Below, in pieces: positions 33,151 to 40,445 of a stretch of DNA of 40,445 nucleotides. The notes beneath the pieces are model-generated. The model saw only the letters and a list, made by a program, of their open reading frames with translations, did not search any database and had not been told where the DNA came from. Source of the DNA: Candidatus Poribacteria bacterium. GTDB lineage: Bacteria; Poribacteria; WGA-4E; WGA-3G. The stretch's first letter is position 1. Every line of letters starts with the position of its first letter. The stretch covers positions 1-40,445 of the forward strand of contig JAJDWA010000047.1 of assembly GCA_022825825.1 (NCBI GenBank), in the 5' to 3' direction. The translations under genes were made by a program, and so were the position numbers.

Positions 33151-34771
33151 CTGCTTCTGTCTCTGTTTGCTTTAACTTGCGGTATCGGTAGAATGTCCAT
33201 ATACCAGAGGCAATTATGATAACCAACAGACAGACTATGCCGATATTAATAATATTGCGCCAAGGATTGAGTTGCCACAGACGCTGCCCAGCTAATTTGG
33301 CAGCGTGAGTCCCCTTTTCCGCTTTTAGTTTTACCAGTTTCCAATACTTTTTGACGAGTTCCGGTTGTTGATATGCTTCTGCTAACTTTGCTGTGGCAAC
33401 AAAATAATTTATGTCCTGAACCTCTAAACGATCAACAGCATCGGCAAAATTCGTAAACAGTAAAACCGTTAAATCTTCCGACATTGACGGGAAATCTGTC
33501 GTCAACTTAATTCCATTTTCGAAGGCTGTTACTGCCTTTTGGAGATCATTTCGACTAAATTCAAGTTCCGCAATCTCAAACCATGTCTTTTTGACCAACC
33601 GAATCGGCTGCTCTATTGCAGTGTAGCCATCGAACGTGAAAGTTGCTGAACCGTGGTAGAAGTCGCCTTGCTTTGCGTAAAGCGTGTAATCCGTTCCAGG
33701 TGTTAACAAATTTGAGGCTTCCCAATTCTGAAATGTATAAGTGCCATCTTCCCCTACGACTGCAACATATTCAGTTCCATCAATTGAAATTTGTGTATCA
33801 ACAACGGACACATCGGAGGGACCGGAAACAGTACCGAAAACCGAAATTGGTTTGAGTGCCCAAGCGAAATTTACGACTTCACCTTGTCTTAGTTTCAATT
33901 CACCTGTTTTAGACGGTGGACTGTTATACCCCGCTTTTCTCACAGAGACAGTATATGTTCCTTGCTGCAAGTTGTCCGTGAAAAGTTGAGGCGTTAATCC
34001 ACTTTCTTTCTCATTTAACAGAATCTGTGCTCCTTCTGGAAACGTAGCAACCTTTATGGCAGGACTGAGTTTCATAACCGTTTCTTCAACGTCCCCCGTG
34101 GGTGCAAAAATTGCGCGTTCAAAAGCCGCATCCGTCTGTAAATGCTGATATATTTCAATAATACTAATGTGTCTGTTATCATCTGTGTCTAATTCTTCTT
34201 CAGATAAGGCATCAATCAGAGCTTTAAGAAAGGCATTCTTACCTACCGTTTTAGAAGGTTGGATAACGTTAAGTGCCGCGGTACCGAGTGTTTCTCTATT
34301 GGCATAGTAGATAGTGAGACTCTCTTCGTTTGCGTAACCATCAACGATTACAAGCAAACGATCCGCGCCTGTCCCTTGTAGCCATCGATTTAAAACGGAA
34401 TCTTGGAGCGTTTCTTCAGACTGTGTCGAAAAGTGCATCGCGTTTCCACTAAGTGGTTTGGAAACTTCTCCGTGATAGAGAAAGATAAAGGTCTCTATTT
34501 TTTCGCGAGCGTGCCTAATGTCAGCCAGAGAAATCTGGATCTCATCTTTAGTCGCTTGGTCCCTTGCAAGGGTATGGATATGCTCCTGAGACACCTTCCC
34601 CTTTTCTGTTAACAGTTTGCCTAACGTATTAAACAGCGCGTGTGCATCAGCATCAGGTGTAGCATCTACCATAAACCAATATGTTCCTAAATCGATAGGT
34701 TCAGCAGAAATTGCGCCTATAATCAAAAAAGGAACAAAAAGTATGATTGCAGTAATTCTTTGTGCGGGCAT
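33143..34771 (-). CDS. Exported protein with degenerate caspase-like domain, PEGA domain and C-terminal membrane anchor
   Basis: A 542-residue protein. A signal peptide (about 1-23) is followed by a caspase/C13-like fold: IETFIFLYHGEVSK keeps the His (His100), but the Cys strand reads LLVIVDGYANEES (141-151), where caspases have D-x-C, so the nucleophile is absent. A PEGA domain (about 243-300; TFPEGAQILLNEKESGLTP and GTYTVSVRKAGY) follows, then a carboxypeptidase-regulatory-like beta domain, a TPR-like helical region and a membrane helix at about 508-528 with a basic tail. The overall layout is a periplasmic receptor with a C-terminal anchor. A protease role is unlikely. It opens the chain with the sulfatase and PAP2 genes. 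The ribosome site is weak. Confidence 0.7.
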   Translation of the reverse strand: MPAQRITAIILFVPFLIIGAISAEPIDLGTYWFMVDATPDADAHALFNTLGKLLTEKGKVSQEHIHTLARDQATKDEIQISLADIRHAREKIETFIFLYHGEVSKPLSGNAMHFSTQSEETLQDSVLNRWLQGTGADRLLVIVDGYANEESLTIYYANRETLGTAALNVIQPSKTVGKNAFLKALIDALSEEELDTDDNRHISIIEIYQHLQTDAAFERAIFAPTGDVEETVMKLSPAIKVATFPEGAQILLNEKESGLTPQLFTDNLQQGTYTVSVRKAGYNSPPSKTGELKLRQGEVVNFAWALKPISVFGTVSGPSDVSVVDTQISIDGTEYVAVVGEDGTYTFQNWEASNLLTPGTDYTLYAKQGDFYHGSATFTFDGYTAIEQPIRLVKKTWFEIAELEFSRNDLQKAVTAFENGIKLTTDFPSMSEDLTVLLFTNFADAVDRLEVQDINYFVATAKLAEAYQQPELVKKYWKLVKLKAEKGTHAAKLAGQRLWQLNPWRNIINIGIVCLLVIIIASGIWTFYRYRKLKQTETEADA

Positions 34772-34989
34772 TTACGAATACCTATGTTTTAAAGATTCAA
34801 TATCAAAATTGCACGATTGCTTCCGTTTATTTTACCGAAAATAGTAGAAATTTACAAGGATAATCGGTGTTGTCTATTGCATAATTACTAAACTTTATGT
34901 GTGAATATGCGTCAAAATTAGCAAATAACTTTCATCTTAAAATTTTGTATTGAACTTTTGAAACTCATCATTGTCAAAATAAAAAAGAA

Positions 34990-35019
34990 TTGTAAAATTA
35001 CAATCTGCTGTAGTATAAG
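34990..35019 (+). promoter_or_regulatory. Promoter with palindromic operator-like site before tolC
   Basis: TTGTAA-AA-TTACAA (34990-35003) is a perfect 6+6 palindrome. TTGTAA of the left arm can serve as a -35 box with TATAAG (35014-35019) as -10 at 18 bp. A palindrome on top of a -35 box suggests a dimeric repressor site controlling the efflux operon, but no regulator gene adjoins. Confidence 0.45.
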
Positions 35020-35040
35020 TTTTAAGTTAAGGAGATGCTA

Positions 35041-36375
35041 ATGCTTCAATGGAGAATTGGGTTTGTGTTTATCCTGATTAGTCTTCAGTTTATGGTAATT
35101 CTTTGTGTGATTGCACAAGAACCCACTGAAATTGACTTGTCTCAACCACTAACGCTTGAACAGTGTATCCAAATGGGATTAGAGAAAGCAACGAGTATGC
35201 GAAATGCACGGTTGAGTCTTGCTATTCAAGAGTTACGTGTAAAAAATGCGCGTGCTGGCTATTTTCCAACGATTTCTTCGTCTGGTCGCTATGATTTCTC
35301 TGATCGGTTAGATTTCGGTTTTGAAAGAGAAAATTACGATTTAGGATTGACAGGACGCTATACGCTTTGGGACAATGGGCAACGTGAAGTAAATCACGCA
35401 CAAGCAAAAGAAGGTTTAATAATTACAACCAACCGGAACGAAGGGATTAAACAAAATTTAATTCTTCAGGTTACACAAGGATACTACGATGTCCTTAAAG
35501 ATACAGCACTCGTTAAGGTGAGTGAAGAGGTGTTGGAGCGCTCTAAAACAAATACAGCACAAATCGTTGCTTTAGAAGAAGCTGGCGTACTTATCCCTGC
35601 TGATGTTGCAACTGCAAGAGTCCGTGAAGCAAACGATGAATTGGGGTTGTTAAATAATCAAAATTCTCTCCAGATTTCACAAGCAACTTTGCCACGACTT
35701 ATGGGGTTAGACCCCGGGCTGCTGATTACCGTAGCGGTTGATGAATCCTTTCAGTTATATCTGGAACGCGGTACTATTGAAAAAATAGATATTACTGTTG
35801 AAGAAGCGATACAAATAGCCCTTGAAAATCGCCCAGAATTTAAGGAAACGGAAGCACAAATTAAACAGCAAGAATGGAGTTTGACACTTTCAAAATTACG
35901 GCGTTGGCCGCAGTTGAGCGCAAACGTAAACTATAACGTAAACCTTGATGATTACCTCCACGAACGGCAAAACTTTTCAGATTTTCGGAGTTGGAGCGTT
36001 GGGGCATCACTCAACTTTACGCTTTTTGATGGAAGTATCTTGGGGAATCGCGTTAAGGAGCTTAATATGCAGTTAGAACAAGCACGCGAAAATGCAAGTG
36101 ACTTGGAACGTTCTATTGCTCTCAATGTCAGACAAAGCTATCTGAACCTTAAGCGCAGCGAAGCCGCCGTAGAAATTTCTAATACACAAGTATTTAACGC
36201 CAAGCTGAGTTTAGATGTTGTTCAAGGACGTCTTAAAGTAGGAAAAGCGATTCCGCTTGAGGCACTTGAGGCACAAACAAGTTACGCGCAAGCATTGACA
36301 AATCGGGTGAATACGTTTTACGATTACAAAATCGCGCGAACACGATTACAGGATGCGATGGGGGTCCTCCAGTAA
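35041..36375 (+). CDS. TolC-family outer-membrane efflux protein
   Basis: A 444-residue TolC-type channel (signal peptide to about residue 24, IAQEPTE). It has two OEP repeats: the first (LTLEQCIQMGLEKATSMRNARLSL...FPTISSSGRYD) and the second (EEAIQIALENRPEFKETEAQIKQQEWSLTLSKLRRWPQLS), with long helical coiled-coil stretches (LERSIALNVRQSYLNLKRSEAAVEIS). AGGAG precedes the ATG at 35041, which I prefer over ATG 35035. The HlyD-type adaptor starts 5 bp after its stop. The pump (ABC or RND) is not in this window. Confidence 0.9.
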   Translation: MLQWRIGFVFILISLQFMVILCVIAQEPTEIDLSQPLTLEQCIQMGLEKATSMRNARLSLAIQELRVKNARAGYFPTISSSGRYDFSDRLDFGFERENYDLGLTGRYTLWDNGQREVNHAQAKEGLIITTNRNEGIKQNLILQVTQGYYDVLKDTALVKVSEEVLERSKTNTAQIVALEEAGVLIPADVATARVREANDELGLLNNQNSLQISQATLPRLMGLDPGLLITVAVDESFQLYLERGTIEKIDITVEEAIQIALENRPEFKETEAQIKQQEWSLTLSKLRRWPQLSANVNYNVNLDDYLHERQNFSDFRSWSVGASLNFTLFDGSILGNRVKELNMQLEQARENASDLERSIALNVRQSYLNLKRSEAAVEISNTQVFNAKLSLDVVQGRLKVGKAIPLEALEAQTSYAQALTNRVNTFYDYKIARTRLQDAMGVLQ

Positions 36376-36380
36376 TTATT

Positions 36381-38345
36381 ATGAAATTCGGTAAAAAATG
36401 GATTATTCTTGGTACAGTTGCTATCATTGCCATTGCTATAGTGGTAATAGGCGCAACCAGAATGAACTTTGGAAAAAAGAAAGATGGTGAAGAGGACAAG
36501 CGAGAAGTTGTTCGACGTGGGGAATTCCTTGTAAAAGTTCAAGAATCTGGCAGCCTACGCTCCTTCATTGAAGTAGATGTCCGGTCAAATGTAGAGGGAG
36601 AAATAACGAGAATTTTCGTTGAAGAAAGTAACACTGTTCAAGAAGGCGATCCACTTCTCGAAATTGATGCTAAGCAAATTTTAGAAGATATGAAGCAGGC
36701 AGAGGCTAACCGTGATGCACGAAAAGCTGAACTTGAGCAAGCAGACCTCCGAATAAAGATTGCTGAGCAACGCGAAAAAAGTGACCTGTTACAGTCACAA
36801 AATTCAGTCGCTAAAGCGGAAGCTAACCTCCAATCCTTTGCCGCAAATAGACAACAACGGATTACTGAAGCGGAAACCCTCGTTGCGACAACACAGAACT
36901 TGCTGGACCGAGACCAAATCTCACTGAAGCGGGCGGAAATCTCTCTCACACAGGCAAACTTGACTCTTGATCGGGCACAGGCAAGTGCCACATCCGCAAA
37001 AATTACCTTTGAGACAACCCAGACCGAACACAAACGCAATGAAGAATTATTTGAAAAGGAATTAATTTCAAAGCAAACATTAGAGCAATCCCAAAAACAA
37101 CTCGCTTCGACTAAATCCCAATATGAAACTGCACAGAAAGCAGTTGAATCCCAAAATGAAACAATTAAATCCGAAGAAGAAAACATCAAGCGGGAGAAAG
37201 TGGCAATTCAGAGTAGAGAAGCAACACTTGCCCTTAATAAAAAGAACGTTGAAACAGTCAAAGAATCTCAAGATGCACAAGAAAAGCAATTAAAAGCAGA
37301 TTTAGAAAACGCACGCACCCGACTCAAGCAAACAGAAGAAACAACGGAAGAAGAAAAAGCACTTACAAAACATGCGAAAGTGAGTGCGCAAGCGAATCTG
37401 CTTCAAGCAGAGAGCCGCCTCAAATCTCAGCAGGAACGCTACGAATGGACGACTGTCAAAGCACCGATGTCCGGTACAATTACACGTATTTCTGTAGAAG
37501 AGGGTGAGATTATCACTTCAGGGCGGTCAGCGTTTTCACGAGGTGAAGCAATCATGCGGATTGCCGACCTTTCCCAGATGATTGTCAAAACCCAAATTAA
37601 TCAGGTTGAAATCGGCAGGATAAAAGAGGAGCAACGCGTAGAAATACGTGTTGATAGTTTTCGCAATAAAATTTTTAATGGCAGAGTCAGCGAAATTTCA
37701 CCCAGCTCCACACCGCGCGGTCAAGGTGGCGGAGGTGTGATTACCTTTGAGGTTGACATAGCGGTTGATATACCAGATCGAGAAGAATTTGAACTACTGC
37801 CTGGCATGTCTGCGGATGTAGATATTATTGTCTTTGAAAAACCGGATATTCTTCAGATTCCGATTGCAGCCGTGTTAAGTCCAGAGGTGTTTACTGTCCA
37901 AGCCACAGTCAATTCAAACGATCTTGGGCAGTTTAAGCAAGGACAAAAATTAAAAGTCCAAAACTTGATCGGTAAACAGTTTGGTGGGCAAGTTACAAAA
38001 ATTTCCCCATCGGAAACACGCGGCAATCTCGAAATTTTGTTTGATGAACCGCCGAAGAGCATGCGTCCTGGTCCGACAGAAATTGTCATTGTAATCTCTG
38101 AAAACAAGCGGTTATCCGACATAGAAGCAGAAATTAGGAGTCAACGTCAACACTTTGTAAAACTTGACACAGGTGAACCTCAGACAAATAAAGAAGGTGA
38201 AAAAGGTGTCAAAACACATATTAAAGTCGGCAGACGCAACAATACGCACTTTGAAATTCTTAGCGGTTTAAAAGAAGGCGATCGCGTCTTTGTCCCCTCT
38301 ATGATGGAATTGACAAAAGGAGAAGAAAATAAGAATAACAGATAA
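36381..38345 (+). CDS. HlyD/MacA-type periplasmic adaptor with long coiled coil
   Basis: A 654-residue membrane-fusion protein, about 1.7 times MacA. One N-terminal helix (about 7-25) anchors it. Lipoyl halves (about 60-97 and 358-395) bracket a coiled coil of some 260 residues (98-357) whose tip has Arg219, Leu223 and Ser230 (RNEELFEKELIS), the RxxxLxxxxxxS motif that docks TolC. A beta-barrel (MIVKTQINQVEIGRIKEEQRVEIRV, about 400-440) is followed by a second, related barrel-like segment (FTVQATVNSNDLGQFKQGQKLKV, about 504-545), so the barrel module appears duplicated. It is coupled to tolC. The substrate depends on a pump encoded elsewhere. No ribosome site is obvious, so coupling may be needed. 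Confidence 0.85.
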   Translation: MKFGKKWIILGTVAIIAIAIVVIGATRMNFGKKKDGEEDKREVVRRGEFLVKVQESGSLRSFIEVDVRSNVEGEITRIFVEESNTVQEGDPLLEIDAKQILEDMKQAEANRDARKAELEQADLRIKIAEQREKSDLLQSQNSVAKAEANLQSFAANRQQRITEAETLVATTQNLLDRDQISLKRAEISLTQANLTLDRAQASATSAKITFETTQTEHKRNEELFEKELISKQTLEQSQKQLASTKSQYETAQKAVESQNETIKSEEENIKREKVAIQSREATLALNKKNVETVKESQDAQEKQLKADLENARTRLKQTEETTEEEKALTKHAKVSAQANLLQAESRLKSQQERYEWTTVKAPMSGTITRISVEEGEIITSGRSAFSRGEAIMRIADLSQMIVKTQINQVEIGRIKEEQRVEIRVDSFRNKIFNGRVSEISPSSTPRGQGGGGVITFEVDIAVDIPDREEFELLPGMSADVDIIVFEKPDILQIPIAAVLSPEVFTVQATVNSNDLGQFKQGQKLKVQNLIGKQFGGQVTKISPSETRGNLEILFDEPPKSMRPGPTEIVIVISENKRLSDIEAEIRSQRQHFVKLDTGEPQTNKEGEKGVKTHIKVGRRNNTHFEILSGLKEGDRVFVPSMMELTKGEENKNNR

Positions 38346-38482
38346 CGCAATAAGTCGTTTCGGACTTGGAAAAATTTGTTAAAAATCGCCATGAACCCTT
38401 AATTTTATTGATTTTTCGCTTGATTTAAAACCTATAAAAGATGTAGGGAGAAGTCTGTACAATAAAAAAAGATCCATTAATT

Positions 38483-39847
38483 ATGAATATACCGACAAAA
38501 ATATTTCTTGCTTATTCACATCAAGACAGACGTGACAAAGATATTCTAATAGAAAAACTTGCTGTGATGATACAAAACCATGAGATAACAGTATGGCACG
38601 ATGATGCAATTATACCGGGAGAAATGGCATCGCAAGATTTTATTCTTGAGGAACTTACTGATTGTGATATACTTCTGTTTCTCCTTTCTTCAGCAAGTCT
38701 TGCCTCTAACGGTTGCAAGTTAGAATTAGAAAGTGCAGTTAATCACAACATACCGATTATCTCTGTTTTATTAGAATCTTGTGATTGGGAGAATCATAAA
38801 ATTATTAGTAGACCTCGTATTCTTCCATTAGACGCTAAACCGATTAAGTCATGGAATATAGAAAGTGAGGCTTGGCAAAACGTGATAAACGGTATCCGAA
38901 CAGCTGTCAATCACCATCAAGAGAGGATGACTTCAGCCAATAACAGTGAAAACAATATACCTGTTGAAACATTGTTGGCACAAGGTTCCCTTTTTATATC
39001 GTCTAATCTTTTCGATATGGCAACAGCAGTTTATACATCTATTCTCGAATTATACCCAAACTATGCTGAAGCCTATAACCAACGCGGATGTGCCTTTCAA
39101 ATGAAAAAAGAGTATGACCTTGCTATAGCAGATTATAGTAAAGCCATTGAAATAGACCCTAATTGTCCTGTATTTTACAATAACCGTGGCACTGCTTACA
39201 GTGCCCAAAAAGAGTATGACCTTGCTATAGCAGATCATAATAAAGCCATTGAGATAGACCCTAATCGTGCTAAAGCCTATAACAATCTTTCTTATGTTTA
39301 CATTGCCCAAAAAGAGTATGACCGTGCTATAGCCGTTTGTAATACAGCAATCAGAATTTCTCCTGATTATGCCGATCCTTATATTAATCGTGGAATTGCT
39401 TATGGCGATAAAGGTGAGTATGACCGTGCTATAGCAGATTATAATACAGCAATTGAAAAAGCTATTGAAATAGACCCTAATCGTGCTAAAGCCTATGCTA
39501 ATAGAGGTAATGTTTACAATAAAAAAAATGAGTATGACCGTGCTATAGCAGATTGTAATACAGCAATTGAAATAGACCCTCATGATGCTTTTTCGTACAA
39601 TAATCGCGGATTTGCTTATGGCGAAAAAGGAATGTATGACCTTGCTATAGCAGATTGTAGTAAGGCGATTAAAATAGACCCTAATTATAGCAGTGCCTAT
39701 AATACACGAGGTGTTGCTTATAGTGAAAAAGGTGAGTATGACCTTGCTATAGCAGATTTTGATAAATGTATTAGTCTAAATCCTTCCGATATGATTGCAC
39801 ATAAAAATCGTAAAGTTGCTATACTATTGAAAGAACATGAAGAATAG
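38483..39847 (+). CDS. TIR-domain protein with C-terminal TPR array
   Basis: A 454-residue cytosolic protein. Residues 1-145 form a TIR domain (KIFLAYSHQDRRDKD as box 1; FLLSSASLASNGCKLELESA with Glu81 in the C..E...A pattern expected for the NADase glutamate). Residues about 165-454 hold one diverged and seven close TPR copies. Such TIR-TPR proteins include bacterial NADases and immune sensors, where the TPR part binds a trigger, but this is not shown here. The TPR coding DNA is nearly identical between copies. There is no clear ribosome site, yet the TIR domain starts right at the ATG. An EcoRI-type methyltransferase gene follows. Confidence 0.85.
   Translation: MNIPTKIFLAYSHQDRRDKDILIEKLAVMIQNHEITVWHDDAIIPGEMASQDFILEELTDCDILLFLLSSASLASNGCKLELESAVNHNIPIISVLLESCDWENHKIISRPRILPLDAKPIKSWNIESEAWQNVINGIRTAVNHHQERMTSANNSENNIPVETLLAQGSLFISSNLFDMATAVYTSILELYPNYAEAYNQRGCAFQMKKEYDLAIADYSKAIEIDPNCPVFYNNRGTAYSAQKEYDLAIADHNKAIEIDPNRAKAYNNLSYVYIAQKEYDRAIAVCNTAIRISPDYADPYINRGIAYGDKGEYDRAIADYNTAIEKAIEIDPNRAKAYANRGNVYNKKNEYDRAIADCNTAIEIDPHDAFSYNNRGFAYGEKGMYDLAIADCSKAIKIDPNYSSAYNTRGVAYSEKGEYDLAIADFDKCISLNPSDMIAHKNRKVAILLKEHEE
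39100..39780 (+). repeat. Tandem 102-bp TPR-encoding DNA repeats
   Basis: The word TGCTATAGC recurs at 39121, 39223, 39325, 39427, 39541, 39643 and 39745. The steps are 102, 102, 102, 114, 102 and 102 bp, where 102 bp is one 34-residue TPR. The single 114-bp step carries 12 extra bases giving four extra residues (AIEKAIEIDPN), as expected of a join between two repeats. High nucleotide identity means recent expansion or homogenisation. Confidence 0.9.
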
Positions 39848-39983
39848 CCAACATAAACCAAAATTTAAACGCAAGAAGTGGTTAAAACAAATTTTACCAA
39901 GCCCAAATCTACTCATTGCGAAAAAATAAAAGGGATTTTTAATAAGGTGATAACTTCCCCAGAGAATCATAGGGAGACATATT

Positions 39984-40445
39984 ATGGCGGGAAATAGGTC
40001 TCTACACGCTGCGAATAGAGCAAAGCAGGATGAATTTTACACACAACTCCCGGACATCGAGAAAGAGCTAAAGCATTACAGGAAGCATTTTCGCGGCAAG
40101 ACTGTTTACTGCAATTGTGACGATCCCACCATCAGCAATTTCTTTCGCTACTTCCATCTGAATTTCACGAAACTTGGACTCAAAAGACTGATCACAACCT
40201 GCTACAAAAATCAGCAGCCAGCCCTATTCAGTAAACACGACATGGAAACCGCTGTCGGAGTTAAGTATGTTGGCAATGGAACAGAGCCCGCCGTATTTCA
40301 ACTCAAGGAAGATGGCGATTTCAGAAGTCAAGAATGTATTGAGCTGCTTGAACAAGCAGACATTGTGGTTACAAATCCGCCGTTTTCATTGTTCAGGGAG
40401 TATATCGCGCAACTGGTTGAATACGACAAGAAATTCCTCGTCATT
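39984..40445 (+). CDS. EcoRI-family adenine-specific DNA methyltransferase (5' part)
   Basis: The frame is open from ATG 39984 (GGGAGA just upstream) to the window end, giving the first 154 residues. The N-terminus MAGNRSLHAANRAKQDEFYTQL, then HFRGKTVYCNCDDP, LKRLITTCYKN and DIVVTNPPFSLF (NPPF at 131-134), matches the EcoRI-methylase family (PF13651-type), which methylates the second A of GAATTC in the type enzyme; the site here may differ. The rest, and any restriction partner, lies outside the window. It is 136 bp downstream of the TIR-TPR gene. Confidence 0.88.
   Translation, partial: MAGNRSLHAANRAKQDEFYTQLPDIEKELKHYRKHFRGKTVYCNCDDPTISNFFRYFHLNFTKLGLKRLITTCYKNQQPALFSKHDMETAVGVKYVGNGTEPAVFQLKEDGDFRSQECIELLEQADIVVTNPPFSLFREYIAQLVEYDKKFLVI

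Noticed and set aside
39050..39583. Long minus-strand frame across the TIR-TPR gene
   Set aside because: It is the antisense of the TPR repeats; its repeated hydrophobic words simply mirror the DNA repeat and it has no ribosome site.
39100..39780. CRISPR-like regular spacing
   Set aside because: The period is 102 bp and in frame with a TPR protein; there are no short repeats with unique spacers and no cas genes.
1..40445. tRNA, rRNA or insertion-sequence genes
   Set aside because: No cloverleaf with CCA-type end, no rRNA-like conserved blocks and no transposase motif were seen in the non-coding stretches.

Overview
The window looks like a chromosomal segment of an uncultured Gram-negative bacterium. 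A Candidatus Poribacteria-like or related PVC/FCB-fringe lineage is my best guess, resting on gene-family mix only (SUMF1-domain proteins, a sulfatase, a PhyH dioxygenase, an amidohydrolase, a ThuA-like secreted protein, a TcmP/DUF5131 pair, abundant short palindromic repeats); no rRNA or marker gene is present to confirm it. Outer-membrane proteins (TolC, PorV-like barrel, lipoprotein) show a diderm envelope. Base composition is moderate overall, with distinctly AT-rich patches. I found no tRNA, rRNA, CRISPR array, transposase or phage module.

Layout. 0-6 kb (+): the tail of an unknown gene, an AAA ATPase/PD-(D/E)XK protein behind a near-consensus promoter, a SUMF1-sialidase fusion coupled to a PhyH dioxygenase, and a membrane-anchored phospholipase D-like protein. 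5.9-8.2 kb (-): an envelope-stress type operon: ECF sigma factor, zinc-finger anti-sigma and an HtrA-like protein that lacks the catalytic His. 8.5-11.8 kb (+): an O-methyltransferase and a double-length UxaA/altronate-dehydratase-like protein. 12.1-16.2 kb (-): a lipoprotein that resembles a Cu/Zn superoxide dismutase stripped of metal ligands, and a 1026-residue ECF sigma factor fused through one membrane helix to an extracytoplasmic beta-propeller. 16.2-21.2 kb: a repeat-rich accessory zone with an AT-rich orphan gene, a DNA methyltransferase-Mrr nuclease fusion and a PIN-like gene bracketed by two long inverted-repeat elements. 21.2-26.3 kb: a PorV-like/FlgD-Ig/SPOR envelope protein, an amidohydrolase, an ABC-2 permease and acetate kinase. 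26.4-29.6 kb (-): the DUF5131 + TcmP pair, a UPF0175 antitoxin-like gene and two small unknown genes. 29.8-34.8 kb (-): a ThuA-like secreted protein, then an overlapping gene chain (degenerate caspase-like/PEGA protein, sulfatase, PAP2 phosphatase). 35.0-38.3 kb (+): TolC and a long coiled-coil HlyD-type adaptor. 38.5-40.4 kb (+): a TIR-TPR protein and the start of an EcoRI-type adenine methyltransferase that runs off the window.

Themes. Envelope signalling is prominent: two ECF sigma genes, both preceded by a GCAACC -35-like box, one with a classical anti-sigma and one carrying its own transmembrane sensor-like domain. The second theme is pseudo-enzymes: HtrA without His, caspase-like without Cys, SOD-like without ligands, SUMF1 with one of two cysteines, and a duplicated dehydratase whose two halves have kept complementary residues. 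The third is scattered defence-type genes (MTase-nuclease fusion, PIN, TcmP/DUF5131, TIR-TPR, M.EcoRI-like) next to repeats. The ECF-propeller fusion is the best candidate for an undescribed system.
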